9,416 nt of DNA from Lachnospiraceae bacterium (GTDB lineage Bacteria > Bacillota_A > Clostridia > Lachnospirales > Lachnospiraceae). The stretch covers positions 1 to 9,416 of the forward strand of contig VSOD01000140.1 in assembly GCA_009774655.1 (NCBI GenBank), given 5' to 3'. The notes beneath the pieces are model-generated. The model saw only the letters and a list, made by a program, of their open reading frames with translations. It had not been told where the DNA came from and searched no databases. A program made the position numbers and the translations under genes. Positions 1 to 6,254 of the stretch are shown in pieces; the first letter of the stretch is position 1, and every line of letters begins with the position of its first letter.

Positions 1-89
1 TTGGTGAGCGCCGCCTGTGCCGGTCTTGCGTCCGCAAACAGGATCGCAGCGCTGAGAAGCAGACATACTATTCTTTTCCAATATTTCAT
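1..89 (-). CDS. N-terminus of a secreted protein after ftsX, probably a peptidoglycan hydrolase or activator (partial)
   Basis: Only the first 29 codons are in the window. They read MKYWKRIV, then a hydrophobic stretch (CLLLSAAILF), then ADARPAQAALT. This is a typical Sec signal peptide: basic n-region (K2, K5, R6), hydrophobic core, and a likely signal peptidase site near AQA-A. The ATG at 89 is preceded by a GGAG at about 10 nt spacing. In Clostridia the gene directly downstream of ftsEX usually encodes an extracellular coiled-coil protein with an M23/LytM (EnvC-like) or similar hydrolase domain, which FtsEX activates. That identity is inferred from position and signal peptide alone, because no catalytic part is visible. 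It lies about 200 bp after ftsX on the same strand, separated by a tandem repeat. Confidence 0.6.
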   Translation of the reverse strand, partial: MKYWKRIVCLLLSAAILFADARPAQAALT

Positions 90-129
90 GCAAGTTATAC
101 TCCATTCATCCTAACATCCCAGCGCTTAC

Positions 130-280
130 CCGGCCGGCCTGAACCGTCACTGCAGCGTCCGTTCCGCATTCATGCAGGCCTGATTTCCGCTCTGATCCGA
201 CCGCCTGAACCGTCACTGCAGCGTCCGCTCTGCATTCATGCGGGCCTGATCTCCGCTCCTATCCGGCCGGCCTGAACCCC
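130..280. repeat. Imperfect tandem repeat, unit about 66 bp, two full copies and a partial third
   Basis: The block starting with gcctgaacc begins at 137, again at 203 and again at 270, giving a period of 66 to 67 bp. The first two copies share GCCTGAACCGTCACTGCAG and the following GCGTCCG, GCATTCATGC and GGCCTGAT. They differ at roughly ten positions, and the third copy diverges after about 15 bp. The repeat fills most of the space between ftsX and the downstream secreted-protein gene. On the minus strand each full copy holds an ATG-to-TGA mini-frame of eight codons (MNAERTLQ; 147-173 and 213-239). The two versions differ only at synonymous third positions (GCA/GCG, GAG/GAA), which may be chance. 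Confidence 0.85.
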
Positions 281-286
281 TGTCCG

Positions 287-1183
287 TCACACTCTCAGAT
301 GCTTCCTTACCGTAACTATACTTCCCAGAAAACCGATGCCGATACCGATTCCCAGCGAAACGGGTGTCAGCACATTGAAGATCTCATCCACCGACAGGAA
401 GCTGAGCAGATCCGTCAGCATCGGAAAACGCTCCAGCACATACTGCAGCACGACATTATACAGCGTGTAGATAACACTCAACGGAATGGACGCACCGATC
501 GCACCGATCATCATACCCTCGATCACGAAAGGAGATCTGACGAAAAAGTCCGTCGCGCCGATATATTTCATGATATTGATCTCTTCCTTACGCACGGAAA
601 TACCGATCGTAACCGTATTGCTGATCAGGAAGACGGACACCGCAAACAGGATGGCTATGATGCCCACCGACACATAGGCGATCAGCGCATTGACGCCTGT
701 CAGCGTGGTAGCCGCCAGCTCCGAGCGGTTGACAAGTCTCACACCGTCTGTGGACTCCAGATAGGTGACGAGTGCTGACTGCATTGACACATCATTCAGA
801 TAAATCTCATAGTTGGCCGAATCAGCCAGCGGATTCTCTGTAAATCCGTCCGCATATTCACCCAGATATTCCTGCTTAAAGGACTCCCACGCCTGTTCCG
901 CAGATATGAACCTGATATCAGACACCTCCGGCCGTTTGGCGATCATATCCCCGATCTCCTGAATCCTTGTCTCCTCGATCCCCTGGTCAAAAAAGACCGT
1001 CACGGAGACGCCTTCCTCCGCAGTCTTTACAATATGCTGAAAGTTGATAACGATCGCATAAAATAAACCGAACAAAAACAGACAGGCGCTGATCGTGGCA
1101 ATGGACGCCAGCGTAAACCACTTATTACGGAAAAGGTTCCGCACACCCTGTCTGAGCGTGTAGAAAAAACTGCTAATCCTCAT
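287..1183 (-). CDS. ftsX: Cell-division protein FtsX (ABC transporter-like permease)
   Basis: FtsX is the membrane half of the FtsEX complex. It uses ATP hydrolysis by FtsE to switch on peptidoglycan hydrolases outside the cell rather than to move a substrate. The protein has the family topology: TM1 at about residues 24-48, an extracellular domain at about 50-163, and TM2 (165-190), TM3 (218-243) and TM4 (270-292). The conserved cytoplasmic stretch KEEINIMKYIGATDFFVRSP after TM2 is an FtsX hallmark. Length (298 aa) is normal. I chose the ATG at 1183 because a GGAGG sits 8 nt upstream. A TTG one codon earlier (1186) is possible but only 5 nt from the SD. The start overlaps the end of ftsE by 11 bp, which implies translational coupling. 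The secreted protein downstream is the likely extracellular partner. Confidence 0.95.
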   Translation of the reverse strand: MRISSFFYTLRQGVRNLFRNKWFTLASIATISACLFLFGLFYAIVINFQHIVKTAEEGVSVTVFFDQGIEETRIQEIGDMIAKRPEVSDIRFISAEQAWESFKQEYLGEYADGFTENPLADSANYEIYLNDVSMQSALVTYLESTDGVRLVNRSELAATTLTGVNALIAYVSVGIIAILFAVSVFLISNTVTIGISVRKEEINIMKYIGATDFFVRSPFVIEGMMIGAIGASIPLSVIYTLYNVVLQYVLERFPMLTDLLSFLSVDEIFNVLTPVSLGIGIGIGFLGSIVTVRKHLRV

Positions 1184-1922
1184 CAATGTATCCTCCCTTT
1201 TCCTCGTCGCTTACAATCACGCCTTTTTTGAGGGTGACCACTCTCTTCTGCATCGCGTTCACGATCTCTCTGTTGTGCGTCACCACGATGACCGTAGTGC
1301 CGCTCTCATTGATCTGCTCCAACAGCTTCATGATCTCCCAGGAGTTCTTCGGATCCAGATTTCCCGTCGGCTCGTCCGCCAGCAGCACGGTCGGCTTATT
1401 GACCAGCGCCCTGGCAAGCGCCACTCTCTGCTGCTCACCGCCCGACAGCTGCTTCGGCTTCGCCTTGTACTTGCCGGCAAGCCCCACGACAGCCAGTATG
1501 CTGGGAACATTCTTCTTGATCTCCTTGTTGGACTTCTGGATGATCCTCTGCGCAAAAGCCACATTGTCATAGACATTCCTGTCCTTCAACAAACGGAAAT
1601 CCTGGAATACCACCCCCAGATTTCTGCGGAATTTCGGAATCTTCCTGTGCCGTATCTTTGTCAGATCATAGCCCATCACATTGATAAAACCGCTTGTGAT
1701 CGTCAGTTCCCTGAGGAGCAGCTTGATCAGGGTAGACTTCCCCGAACCGCTGTCGCCCACGATAAATACGAATTCTCCTCTGTTGATATGTAGATTGACA
1801 TCCTTAAGCGCCGGTGCACCGGTAGAGTATGCCTTGCACACATTCGTCAGTGTGATGATCTCCTTCTGCGGTACCGCGCCTCTCCTTCTTCGTTTCTCTG
1901 CCACGTTCTTCACCACTTCCAT
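1173..1922 (-). CDS. ftsE: Cell-division ATP-binding protein FtsE
   Basis: This is the cytoplasmic ABC ATPase that partners FtsX. All motifs are intact in the 249-aa product: Walker A GDSGSGKST (56-64), Q-loop VVFQDFRLL (Q107), signature LSGGEQQR (159-166), Walker B VLLADEP (179-185, catalytic E184) with D-loop GNLD, and switch His VVTHNRE (H216). The stretch FRRNLGVVFQDFRLLKDRNV is typical of Gram-positive FtsE. Most FtsE proteins start close to the ITLTNVCKAY strand. This one has about 20 extra basic residues (EKRRRRGAVPQ) if the ATG at 1922 is used. The SD before that ATG is weak, so a GTG inside the extension (codon 3, 4 or 7) could be the real start. The frame begins 21 bp after the upstream regulator gene and overlaps ftsX, so an operon is likely. 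Confidence 0.95.
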   Translation of the reverse strand: MEVVKNVAEKRRRRGAVPQKEIITLTNVCKAYSTGAPALKDVNLHINRGEFVFIVGDSGSGKSTLIKLLLRELTITSGFINVMGYDLTKIRHRKIPKFRRNLGVVFQDFRLLKDRNVYDNVAFAQRIIQKSNKEIKKNVPSILAVVGLAGKYKAKPKQLSGGEQQRVALARALVNKPTVLLADEPTGNLDPKNSWEIMKLLEQINESGTTVIVVTHNREIVNAMQKRVVTLKKGVIVSDEEKGGYIDED

Positions 1923-1943
1923 CTTTCTAGTTCAATCTTAAGA

Positions 1944-3032
1944 TCAATACTCGAAACTTTCCATATACTTCATGTATTTTACTACCATCAGGGCGATCTT
2001 GAAGGTGATCGCATCCTCAAATACCCGCAGGTCAAGTCCCGTACTCTTCTGCAGCTTGTCCAGACGGTACACCAGCGTATTGCGGTGGATGAACAGCTGT
2101 CTGGATGTCTCCGACACATTCAGGGAATTCTCGAAAAACTTGTTGATCGTCGTCAGCGTCTCCTCGTCGAAATCGTCCGGGCTCTTCCCGTCGAAGATCT
2201 CCTTGATGAACATCTTGCACAGCGGGATCGGCAGCTGATAGATCAGACGCCCGATCCCCAGCTCGCTGTAGGCGATCACATCTCTCTCCTCGAAAAATAT
2301 CTTGCCCACATCCAGCGCCATCCGGGCTTCCTTATAGGAACGGCTGACGTCCTTGATCTCCCCGATCGTCGTGCCGTAAGCGATCCTCACATTGCGGTAA
2401 TTCTCCTTCTCCAGAAAAGCCGCAACGCCCGATGCCGCCCTGTCTATCTCCTTCGCGCTGTCACTCTCGGACAGATCCTTGACCACGATCACGTTATTCT
2501 CATCCACGGCCGTCACAAAATCCTTGCTGTTGCTTCCGAAATAAGTGCGCATGGTCTCAAGCACATTGCTGTCCTTGGCATTGTCCGTCTCTATGATCAG
2601 CGCCACTCTTTTGACATCCGTCTGGATGTGCAGCTTCTTGGCGCGGCTGTAGATATCCACCAGCAGCAGATTATCCAGCAGCAGGTTCTTGATGAAATTA
2701 TCCTTGTCAAACCGCTCCTTATAGGCCACCAGCAGATTCTGGATCTGAAAGGCGACCATCTTCCCCACCATATAGACGTCCTCTCCGATACCGCCGGCGA
2801 TCAGGATATACTCCAGCTGCTGCTCGTCAAATATCTTAAAATACTGATACCCCTGAATCTCCTGCGAATCGGCCGGCGATCTGGCAAATTCCGCCGCCGG
2901 TCTGCCGCACTTCTCCATCTCGTCCGCCGTCACGGCCACCGCCTTCCCGTCGGTATCCATAACGCACAGCTCAACCCTCGCGATCGATTTCAACCCTTCA
3001 ATCGTACTCTGTAAAATCTGATTTGAAATCAT
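1944..3032 (-). CDS. PucR/CdaR-family transcriptional regulator
   Basis: The 362-aa protein ends in a PucR-type C-terminal helix-turn-helix: NVSETSRQLFIHRNTLVYRL (about 305-324), followed by DKLQKSTGLDLRVFEDAITF. This is the characteristic RNT-x-xYRL...TG-D motif of PF13556. Residues about 140-250 look like the CdaR GGDEF-like domain (RSYKEARMALDVGK). The N-terminal 100 residues (MISNQILQSTIEGLKSIARV) resemble the N-terminal sensory domain of sugar-diacid-type regulators, but the ligand is not evident. The start ATG at 3032 has an upstream GAGGTGG. It is the first gene of a minus-strand cluster with ftsE and ftsX, only 21 bp before ftsE, and divergent from yjfB. Family assignment is firm. The effector and targets are unknown, and regulation of ftsEX is only inferred from position. 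Confidence 0.88.
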   Translation of the reverse strand: MISNQILQSTIEGLKSIARVELCVMDTDGKAVAVTADEMEKCGRPAAEFARSPADSQEIQGYQYFKIFDEQQLEYILIAGGIGEDVYMVGKMVAFQIQNLLVAYKERFDKDNFIKNLLLDNLLLVDIYSRAKKLHIQTDVKRVALIIETDNAKDSNVLETMRTYFGSNSKDFVTAVDENNVIVVKDLSESDSAKEIDRAASGVAAFLEKENYRNVRIAYGTTIGEIKDVSRSYKEARMALDVGKIFFEERDVIAYSELGIGRLIYQLPIPLCKMFIKEIFDGKSPDDFDEETLTTINKFFENSLNVSETSRQLFIHRNTLVYRLDKLQKSTGLDLRVFEDAITFKIALMVVKYMKYMESFEY

Positions 3033-3060
3033 ACCCCACCTCTTATCATTCTTTAAGCAA

Positions 3061-3089
3061 ATTATACAAATGCAACCCCACTAAATTCA
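3061..3089 (-). promoter_or_regulatory. Candidate sigma-A promoter of the regulator-ftsEX cluster
   Basis: On the minus strand a perfect TATAAT (3061-3066) lies 28 bp before the regulator's ATG. A weak -35 TGAATT (3084-3089) stands 17 bp further upstream. The -10 is strong and the -35 is poor. The rest of the 290-bp divergent region (3033-3322) is AT-rich with no gene visible. Confidence 0.45.
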
Positions 3090-3146
3090 TCAAAATAATG
3101 CGTCCAGTTTTCATTTTAATCTATATTTACAAAAAAATCTACCACC

Positions 3147-3156
3147 ATTCATGAAT
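3147..3156. promoter_or_regulatory. Palindrome ATTCATGAAT in the divergent intergenic region
   Basis: A perfect 10-bp palindrome lies between the divergent regulator and yjfB genes, flanked by A/T runs. It could be an operator for the neighbouring PucR/CdaR-type regulator, but a 10-bp AT-rich palindrome can also arise by chance. No second copy was found nearby. Confidence 0.2.
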
Positions 3157-3266
3157 TTTTTGTGTACTATTTAAAGAAAAGGAATTATTTTCCAGTTTTT
3201 ACCGGTTAGACAATTTATACAAAAGGAATAAACTGTAAATTGACCAGTCCGGGCAACAAACAGCGG

Positions 3267-3299
3267 TAAAGAAATCTGCGCAAAGAAACGATATATAAT
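3267..3299 (+). promoter_or_regulatory. Candidate promoter of yjfB, sigma-D/FliA-like or sigma-A
   Basis: TAAA (3267-3270) is followed after 17 nt by ACGATAT (3288-3294). This matches the flagellar sigma-D pattern TAAA...CCGATAT with one mismatch and a spacer slightly longer than usual. A perfect TATAAT (3294-3299) overlaps it but has no good -35 at the right distance. Bacillus yjfB belongs to the sigma-D motility regulon, which makes the first reading attractive. It remains tentative. Confidence 0.35.
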
Positions 3300-3322
3300 A
3301 CAGCAGGAGGTGAAATGATATC

Positions 3323-3514
3323 ATGGATATAGCAGCATTATCTATTGCAATGTCAACTGTCAGCACGCAGAGCGCCTACGGCGTGGCGATGCTCAGTAAA
3401 TCGCTGGATCAGGTTTCGTCCATGGGCGACCAGATCACGGAAATGATGGACACCGCCGGCATGGAGCTGTCTGTCAATCCCGGTATCGGTGCCAATATCG
3501 ATATCCGGGTGTAA
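3323..3514 (+). CDS. yjfB: YjfB-family small protein (putative motility protein)
   Basis: The 63-aa product matches the YjfB family (PF14070, putative motility protein) over its whole length. It has the N-terminal MDIAALSIAMS with following Gln/Ser-rich helix (STVSTQSAYG), the central KSLD, and the conserved C-terminus MELSVNPGIGANIDIRV. It carries no signal peptide or membrane segment. The ATG at 3323 follows a strong AGGAGGTG at 3305-3312. Another ATG at 3315 is out of frame and too close to the SD. The molecular function of the family is unknown; in Bacillus subtilis the gene is expressed with motility genes. It is monocistronic here: divergent from the regulator, convergent with the cvfB-like gene, and followed by a long hairpin. 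No flagellar gene is in the window. Confidence 0.85.
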   Translation: MDIAALSIAMSTVSTQSAYGVAMLSKSLDQVSSMGDQITEMMDTAGMELSVNPGIGANIDIRV

Positions 3515-3529
3515 GGCACTGCCACAGCG

Positions 3530-3590
3530 AAGTCCCATCCACGCTCTGTCTCCGGCTGTTTTAAGCCGGAACCGACTGTGAATGGGACTT
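3530..3590. terminator. Long two-part hairpin between convergent genes, probable bidirectional terminator
   Basis: Outer arms AAGTCCCAT (3530-3538) and ATGGGACTT (3582-3590) pair perfectly over 9 bp, continued by CAC/GTG (3540-3542/3578-3580). An inner stem TCCGGCT (3551-3557) and AGCCGGA (3564-3570) closes a 6-nt loop. It sits 15 bp after the yjfB stop and 12 bp before the cvfB-like stop. The U-tract is weak on both sides (TCT on plus), so it may end transcription inefficiently or mainly protect the mRNA 3' ends. Confidence 0.6.
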
Positions 3591-3602
3591 TCTGTTATGA
3601 TA

Positions 3603-4436
3603 CTATTTCAGGCGGATGGCATGCTCCGTTATCTGGATCAGCCCTTCCTTCAACAGATGCCCTACTGCTCTCTTAAACTCATTCTTACTCATCTGGGTCT
3701 CCCGTCTGATCACCTCCGGAGACGCCTTATCCGTAAACGGCATCGCGCCGTCGAAGCTCTCGATGATCTCCAACACTTTCTGCGCATCCTTCTCGATCTG
3801 CAGATAGGCCTTCTCCCGGATGCTCAGCGTTAGTTTGCCGTCTTCCTTCACCTCTGTCACCCGTGCGTCGATCACATCTCCAATCTGTACCGCACCGTAC
3901 AGCTCCCGCTGCGGGATCAGCCCCGAATATCTGTCGTCCACCGCTACAAAAGCCCCGAAGTTCCGGCTGATCTCATAGACCGTCCCTTTGACTCTGTCCT
4001 CCTTCCGGTAAGGGCTGTCCGTTGTCAGATACGGATACACATTCATGGTCGCACACAGCCGGCTGCTCTTGTCGATATAGAGCGCCGCCAGACATTCTTC
4101 TCCTGCGGACACCCGTCTTGTCTGCTCTTTAAAAGGAAGCAGCAATTCCTTCTCCAGTCCCCAGTCCAGAAAGGCGCCGATCTTCCCCACCTGCGCCACC
4201 TTCAACCGCGCCACGCCGTGGAGCGTGACACCCGGCCTGGCCGTCGTCGCGATCAGGCGGTCTTTGGAATCTCGGTAGATGAACACCTCCACGTCGTCAC
4301 CGGTCTGTGCCTGCTCCGGCACCTGTTTCTTCGGAAGCAGCACCCGCTCATTGCTGTCTTCCCCGTCCCAAAGATAGACGCCGAAGTCCACTCTTTTCAA
4401 AATCTGTAACGTCTGGATCTCTCCCAGCCTGATCAT
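3603..4436 (-). CDS. cvfB: S1-like RNA-binding protein, CvfB/YitL family
   Basis: The 277-aa product has the CvfB layout. It holds three S1/OB-type segments (about residues 3-63, 68-132 and 146-207) and a C-terminal winged helix (about 215-277, SKNEFKRAVGHLLKEGLIQI). The third S1 domain is the most typical (VKGTVYEISRNFGAFVAVDD... LIPQRELYG...GDVIDARVTEVKEDGKLTLS). Staphylococcal CvfB binds RNA and affects virulence-factor and mRNA levels; a role as a general RNA-binding regulator is inferred. An upstream ATG at 4505 opens a longer frame, but it would add 23 residues overlapping the thioesterase end without a good SD. The ATG at 4436 has GGAGG 5 nt upstream and gives the family-typical start MIRLGEIQTL. 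It lies 40 bp after the thioesterase gene and is probably co-transcribed with it. Confidence 0.88.
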   Translation of the reverse strand: MIRLGEIQTLQILKRVDFGVYLWDGEDSNERVLLPKKQVPEQAQTGDDVEVFIYRDSKDRLIATTARPGVTLHGVARLKVAQVGKIGAFLDWGLEKELLLPFKEQTRRVSAGEECLAALYIDKSSRLCATMNVYPYLTTDSPYRKEDRVKGTVYEISRNFGAFVAVDDRYSGLIPQRELYGAVQIGDVIDARVTEVKEDGKLTLSIREKAYLQIEKDAQKVLEIIESFDGAMPFTDKASPEVIRRETQMSKNEFKRAVGHLLKEGLIQITEHAIRLK

Positions 4437-4476
4437 AAGTTCCTCCATTTCTGCCGTGTACGCCAGATGCCGTACT

Positions 4477-5223
4477 TCATACCGCCTTCTGCTTATCGGG
4501 CGCATTCTTTTCCCGGCCGCTCAGCTCCACAATGCTGTACGGCCTGCCGTCTGCCCTGTTCAATGCCACCGTATAGAGCCCGCTGTCTGCATCTGCCGTC
4601 ACCACCGGGCAGATCATGTCTCCCAGCACAGCCTGATTCTTATACTCCACCCGCAGCTGCTTTACAAAAAAATCCTTCGGGATATATTCCATGGCCATAC
4701 GCACATATTGTCCGTTGTTAACATGATTGTTCGTATCCAGATGATGTTCCTTCACCGCAAACGATTCCATCGGCCTGCCGTCTGCCGGTATGTGGATCCT
4801 GCGCGGCGCATATTCCATCGGATATTTCTCTTCCAGCACGTATCCCTTTAACATCTTCTCGCTGGGCTTCGCCGGCGCCATCTTCTCCAGATCCATCAGG
4901 CTCCAGATGGTATTGGCATAGGAAAGCACCTCGCCCTCCTTCGTCTTCATCACAAAATTACGATATCCGATAAACCCTTTGAAATCATAAGGAGCCGTCC
5001 CGATCACGATCCGCTCGGACAGATGCGGATACCGGTTGACACAGATCTGCCACGCGGACAGCATCCATACCTGATTCAGCTCCCGCAGATAGTCCGTGCC
5101 CAGACCGATATCTTCCGAGTGAAACGTGGAACAGTCCTGAAAATAATCCAGAAGCGCGATCAGCGTCATATTGCCGTCCGTGCCCACTTCACTGTACCTT
5201 ACCCTGCTGTCAAATGTATACAT
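4477..5223 (-). CDS. Acyl-ACP thioesterase (FatA/FatB-like, double hotdog)
   Basis: This enzyme releases fatty acids from acyl-carrier protein in the cytoplasm (PF01643 family). The 248-aa length is normal for bacterial members. The N-terminal hotdog carries VRYSEVGTDGNMTLIALLDYFQDCST (residues 8-33) and WMLSAWQICVNRYP (53-66). The second hotdog carries HLDTNNHVNNGQYV (161-174). It contains the D-x-N-x-H residues (D163, N165, H167) that correspond to the catalytic Asp/Asn/His of plant FatB, followed by the conserved LRVEYKNQAVLGD. The ATG at 5223 is preceded by AAGGTGATGG. It lies only 20 bp after the U-tract of the tRNA-Gln terminator, with no promoter seen between them. The chain-length preference cannot be told from sequence. 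Confidence 0.92.
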   Translation of the reverse strand: MYTFDSRVRYSEVGTDGNMTLIALLDYFQDCSTFHSEDIGLGTDYLRELNQVWMLSAWQICVNRYPHLSERIVIGTAPYDFKGFIGYRNFVMKTKEGEVLSYANTIWSLMDLEKMAPAKPSEKMLKGYVLEEKYPMEYAPRRIHIPADGRPMESFAVKEHHLDTNNHVNNGQYVRMAMEYIPKDFFVKQLRVEYKNQAVLGDMICPVVTADADSGLYTVALNRADGRPYSIVELSGREKNAPDKQKAV

Positions 5224-5242
5224 ACCATCACCTTCTTACTTC

Positions 5243-5272
5243 AAAAAACCCGGTGAATCACTTTCACCGGGT
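5243..5272 (-). terminator. Intrinsic terminator of tRNA-Gln
   Basis: On the minus strand ACCCGGTGAA and TTCACCGGGT form a perfect 10-bp stem around a 5-nt loop (5248-5272), followed by TTTTTT (5248-5243). It starts 8 nt after the tRNA 3' end and ends 20 bp before the thioesterase start codon. Confidence 0.9.
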
Positions 5273-5280
5273 CACTTGAG

Positions 5281-5352
5281 CTGGGCTACAAGGATTCGAA
5301 CCTTGAAATGACGGAGTCAGAGTCCGTTGCCTTACCGTTTGGCGATAGCCCA
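5281..5352 (-). tRNA. tRNA-Gln, anticodon CUG
   Basis: On the minus strand the 72-nt gene folds as a full cloverleaf. The acceptor stem is TGGGCTA/TAGCCCA with discriminator G. The D-arm contains GCC...GGC with GGTAA. The anticodon stem is ACGGA/TCCGT around the 7-nt loop CTCTGAC, giving anticodon CTG (reads CAG, glutamine). The T-arm is CAAGG-TTCGAAT-CCTTG. CCA is not encoded, so it must be added after transcription. A promoter lies upstream and a strong terminator downstream, so it is probably a single-gene unit. It marks the border between GC-richer core genes and AT-richer accessory genes. Confidence 0.95.
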
Positions 5353-5403
5353 ATTTCGCGGGTTTCCGGATATGTGCAATCTTCGATTGACCTATCCACG
5401 TAT

Positions 5404-5431
5404 ATTTTACATTTTATTATGGATTTGTCAA
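5404..5431 (-). promoter_or_regulatory. Promoter of tRNA-Gln
   Basis: On the minus strand a perfect TTGACA (5426-5431) is followed after 16 bp by TAAAAT (5404-5409). The likely transcription start is about 45 nt before the mature tRNA 5' end. The leader contains a small CAATC/GATTG hairpin (5377-5389). Confidence 0.75.
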
Positions 5432-5459
5432 CATTAATATTCTTTTCCCCAACAGATAC

Positions 5460-5546
5460 TTATCCCAACCAATATTTCCTGCAAGCATAAAGCGTTTTAC
5501 AAATCCCGGCATTAAATCCCGTTCCTATAATGATTATCTTTATGAT
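5460..5546 (-). other. Short stop-bounded frame, possible remnant of a nucleotide-binding protein
   Basis: Directly after the TGA of the HNH gene, the same minus-strand frame stays open for 28 codons to a TAA at 5460-5462. It reads KIIIIGTGFNAGICKTLY followed by ACRKYWLG. A hydrophobic beta strand followed by G-x-G-x-x-x-G resembles the start of a Rossmann fold. It has no canonical start codon and is too short to be a domain. It could be a scrap of a deleted gene or chance. Confidence 0.2.
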
Positions 5547-6254
5547 TCACAGTATGCTATCCTTACGTCTCACCGCATTTCCCTTCTCATCAAAGCACTC
5601 CTTCGAAGTACCTGTAAAAGCATCAAGTAAAGCCTCTTTTACTTTTGGTTCATCTTGAAATACCATCATCCACACTGAAAAGAATCCCGATTGTTCTGCT
5701 GTGTAACGTATATTTCTAAGTTGCTGTTCTTCGTACTCCAACCCTCGATTTTTGATCCAGCTGTTTTTATAATCCTCTGCGATCGTCAATACATGAAACC
5801 GATGCTGCCAGCGCTTATCTTTATATTTTTTCCCGTCTGTGCTTTTCGGTTTGTAATCCAGGACTAAATCTTCCATAGTCGCTTTCGCTCTCATCAAAAC
5901 ATCTTCACCGACAGTTTTTAGATATGTTTCGTTTACTTTGGGCAACGCGTCCTCATATGTAAAAGCTAAAAAAGTGTTATGTTGATCCGGCCAAAGCCAT
6001 CTACCCAGATTACCTTTCCGAATCTTTTCAGACTTTCTGGAATTACAGTAAACACAGCTTAAAAGCAAATTGCTCCAATCTGTTAATGCACCACCGCTAT
6101 TCCTGCTTTCCTTATGTTCTACAGCCAAGGCATTGTTCACACGCATTTCACAAAAAGAGCAATATGCTCCAATTCTCTTTTCCAGATAGGGTTCGACCTC
6201 CTGATATTTTGAAATTTTAATATAAGGCGCATCCCCTTTATCGACGGGCCTCAT
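5547..6254 (-). CDS. HNH endonuclease, PtuB-like (Septu-type defence effector)
   Basis: The 235-aa protein has an N-terminal HNH/zinc-finger nuclease. C32-x2-C35 (AYCSFCEMRV) and C67-x2-C70 (LLSCVYCNSRK) should hold structural zinc. E46-H47 (LAVEHKES) supplies the catalytic His, N62 lies in DWSNLLLSC, and N71 follows the second Cys pair. The opening MRPVDKGDAP and this spacing are typical of HNH proteins paired with ABC-type ATPases in Septu and in Ec78-like retrons. The rest (about 90-235) is a helical region without a recognised domain, plausibly binding the ATPase. The ATG overlaps the ATPase stop by ATGA, with a GGGAG-type SD inside the ATPase gene. The predicted role is DNA or nucleic-acid cutting once the ATPase senses infection. 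Nuclease family is firm; the defence role is inferred from architecture. Confidence 0.85.
   Translation of the reverse strand: MRPVDKGDAPYIKISKYQEVEPYLEKRIGAYCSFCEMRVNNALAVEHKESRNSGGALTDWSNLLLSCVYCNSRKSEKIRKGNLGRWLWPDQHNTFLAFTYEDALPKVNETYLKTVGEDVLMRAKATMEDLVLDYKPKSTDGKKYKDKRWQHRFHVLTIAEDYKNSWIKNRGLEYEEQQLRNIRYTAEQSGFFSVWMMVFQDEPKVKEALLDAFTGTSKECFDEKGNAVRRKDSIL

Noticed and set aside
130..280. CRISPR array
   Set aside because: There are only two full copies, and the whole 66-bp unit repeats with no unique spacers. It is a simple tandem duplication.
299..778. Plus-strand open frame opposite ftsX
   Set aside because: It is antisense to a clear FtsX gene. The product is low-complexity and charged (Arg/Asp/His-rich) with no SD or family likeness.
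2085..3014. 309-codon plus-strand open frame opposite the PucR/CdaR-type regulator
   Set aside because: It is long only because of the codon bias of the real gene. The His/Leu/Arg-rich product matches nothing I recognise.
4437..4505. Upstream ATG (4505) as the start of the cvfB-like gene
   Set aside because: It adds a 23-residue basic segment overlapping the thioesterase end. The ATG at 4436 has a GGAGG at proper distance and the family-typical N-terminus.
5281..5352. tRNA-Gln as a proven attachment site
   Set aside because: No duplicate of the tRNA 3' end and no integrase are in the window. The accessory segment also lies on the 5' side of the tRNA.
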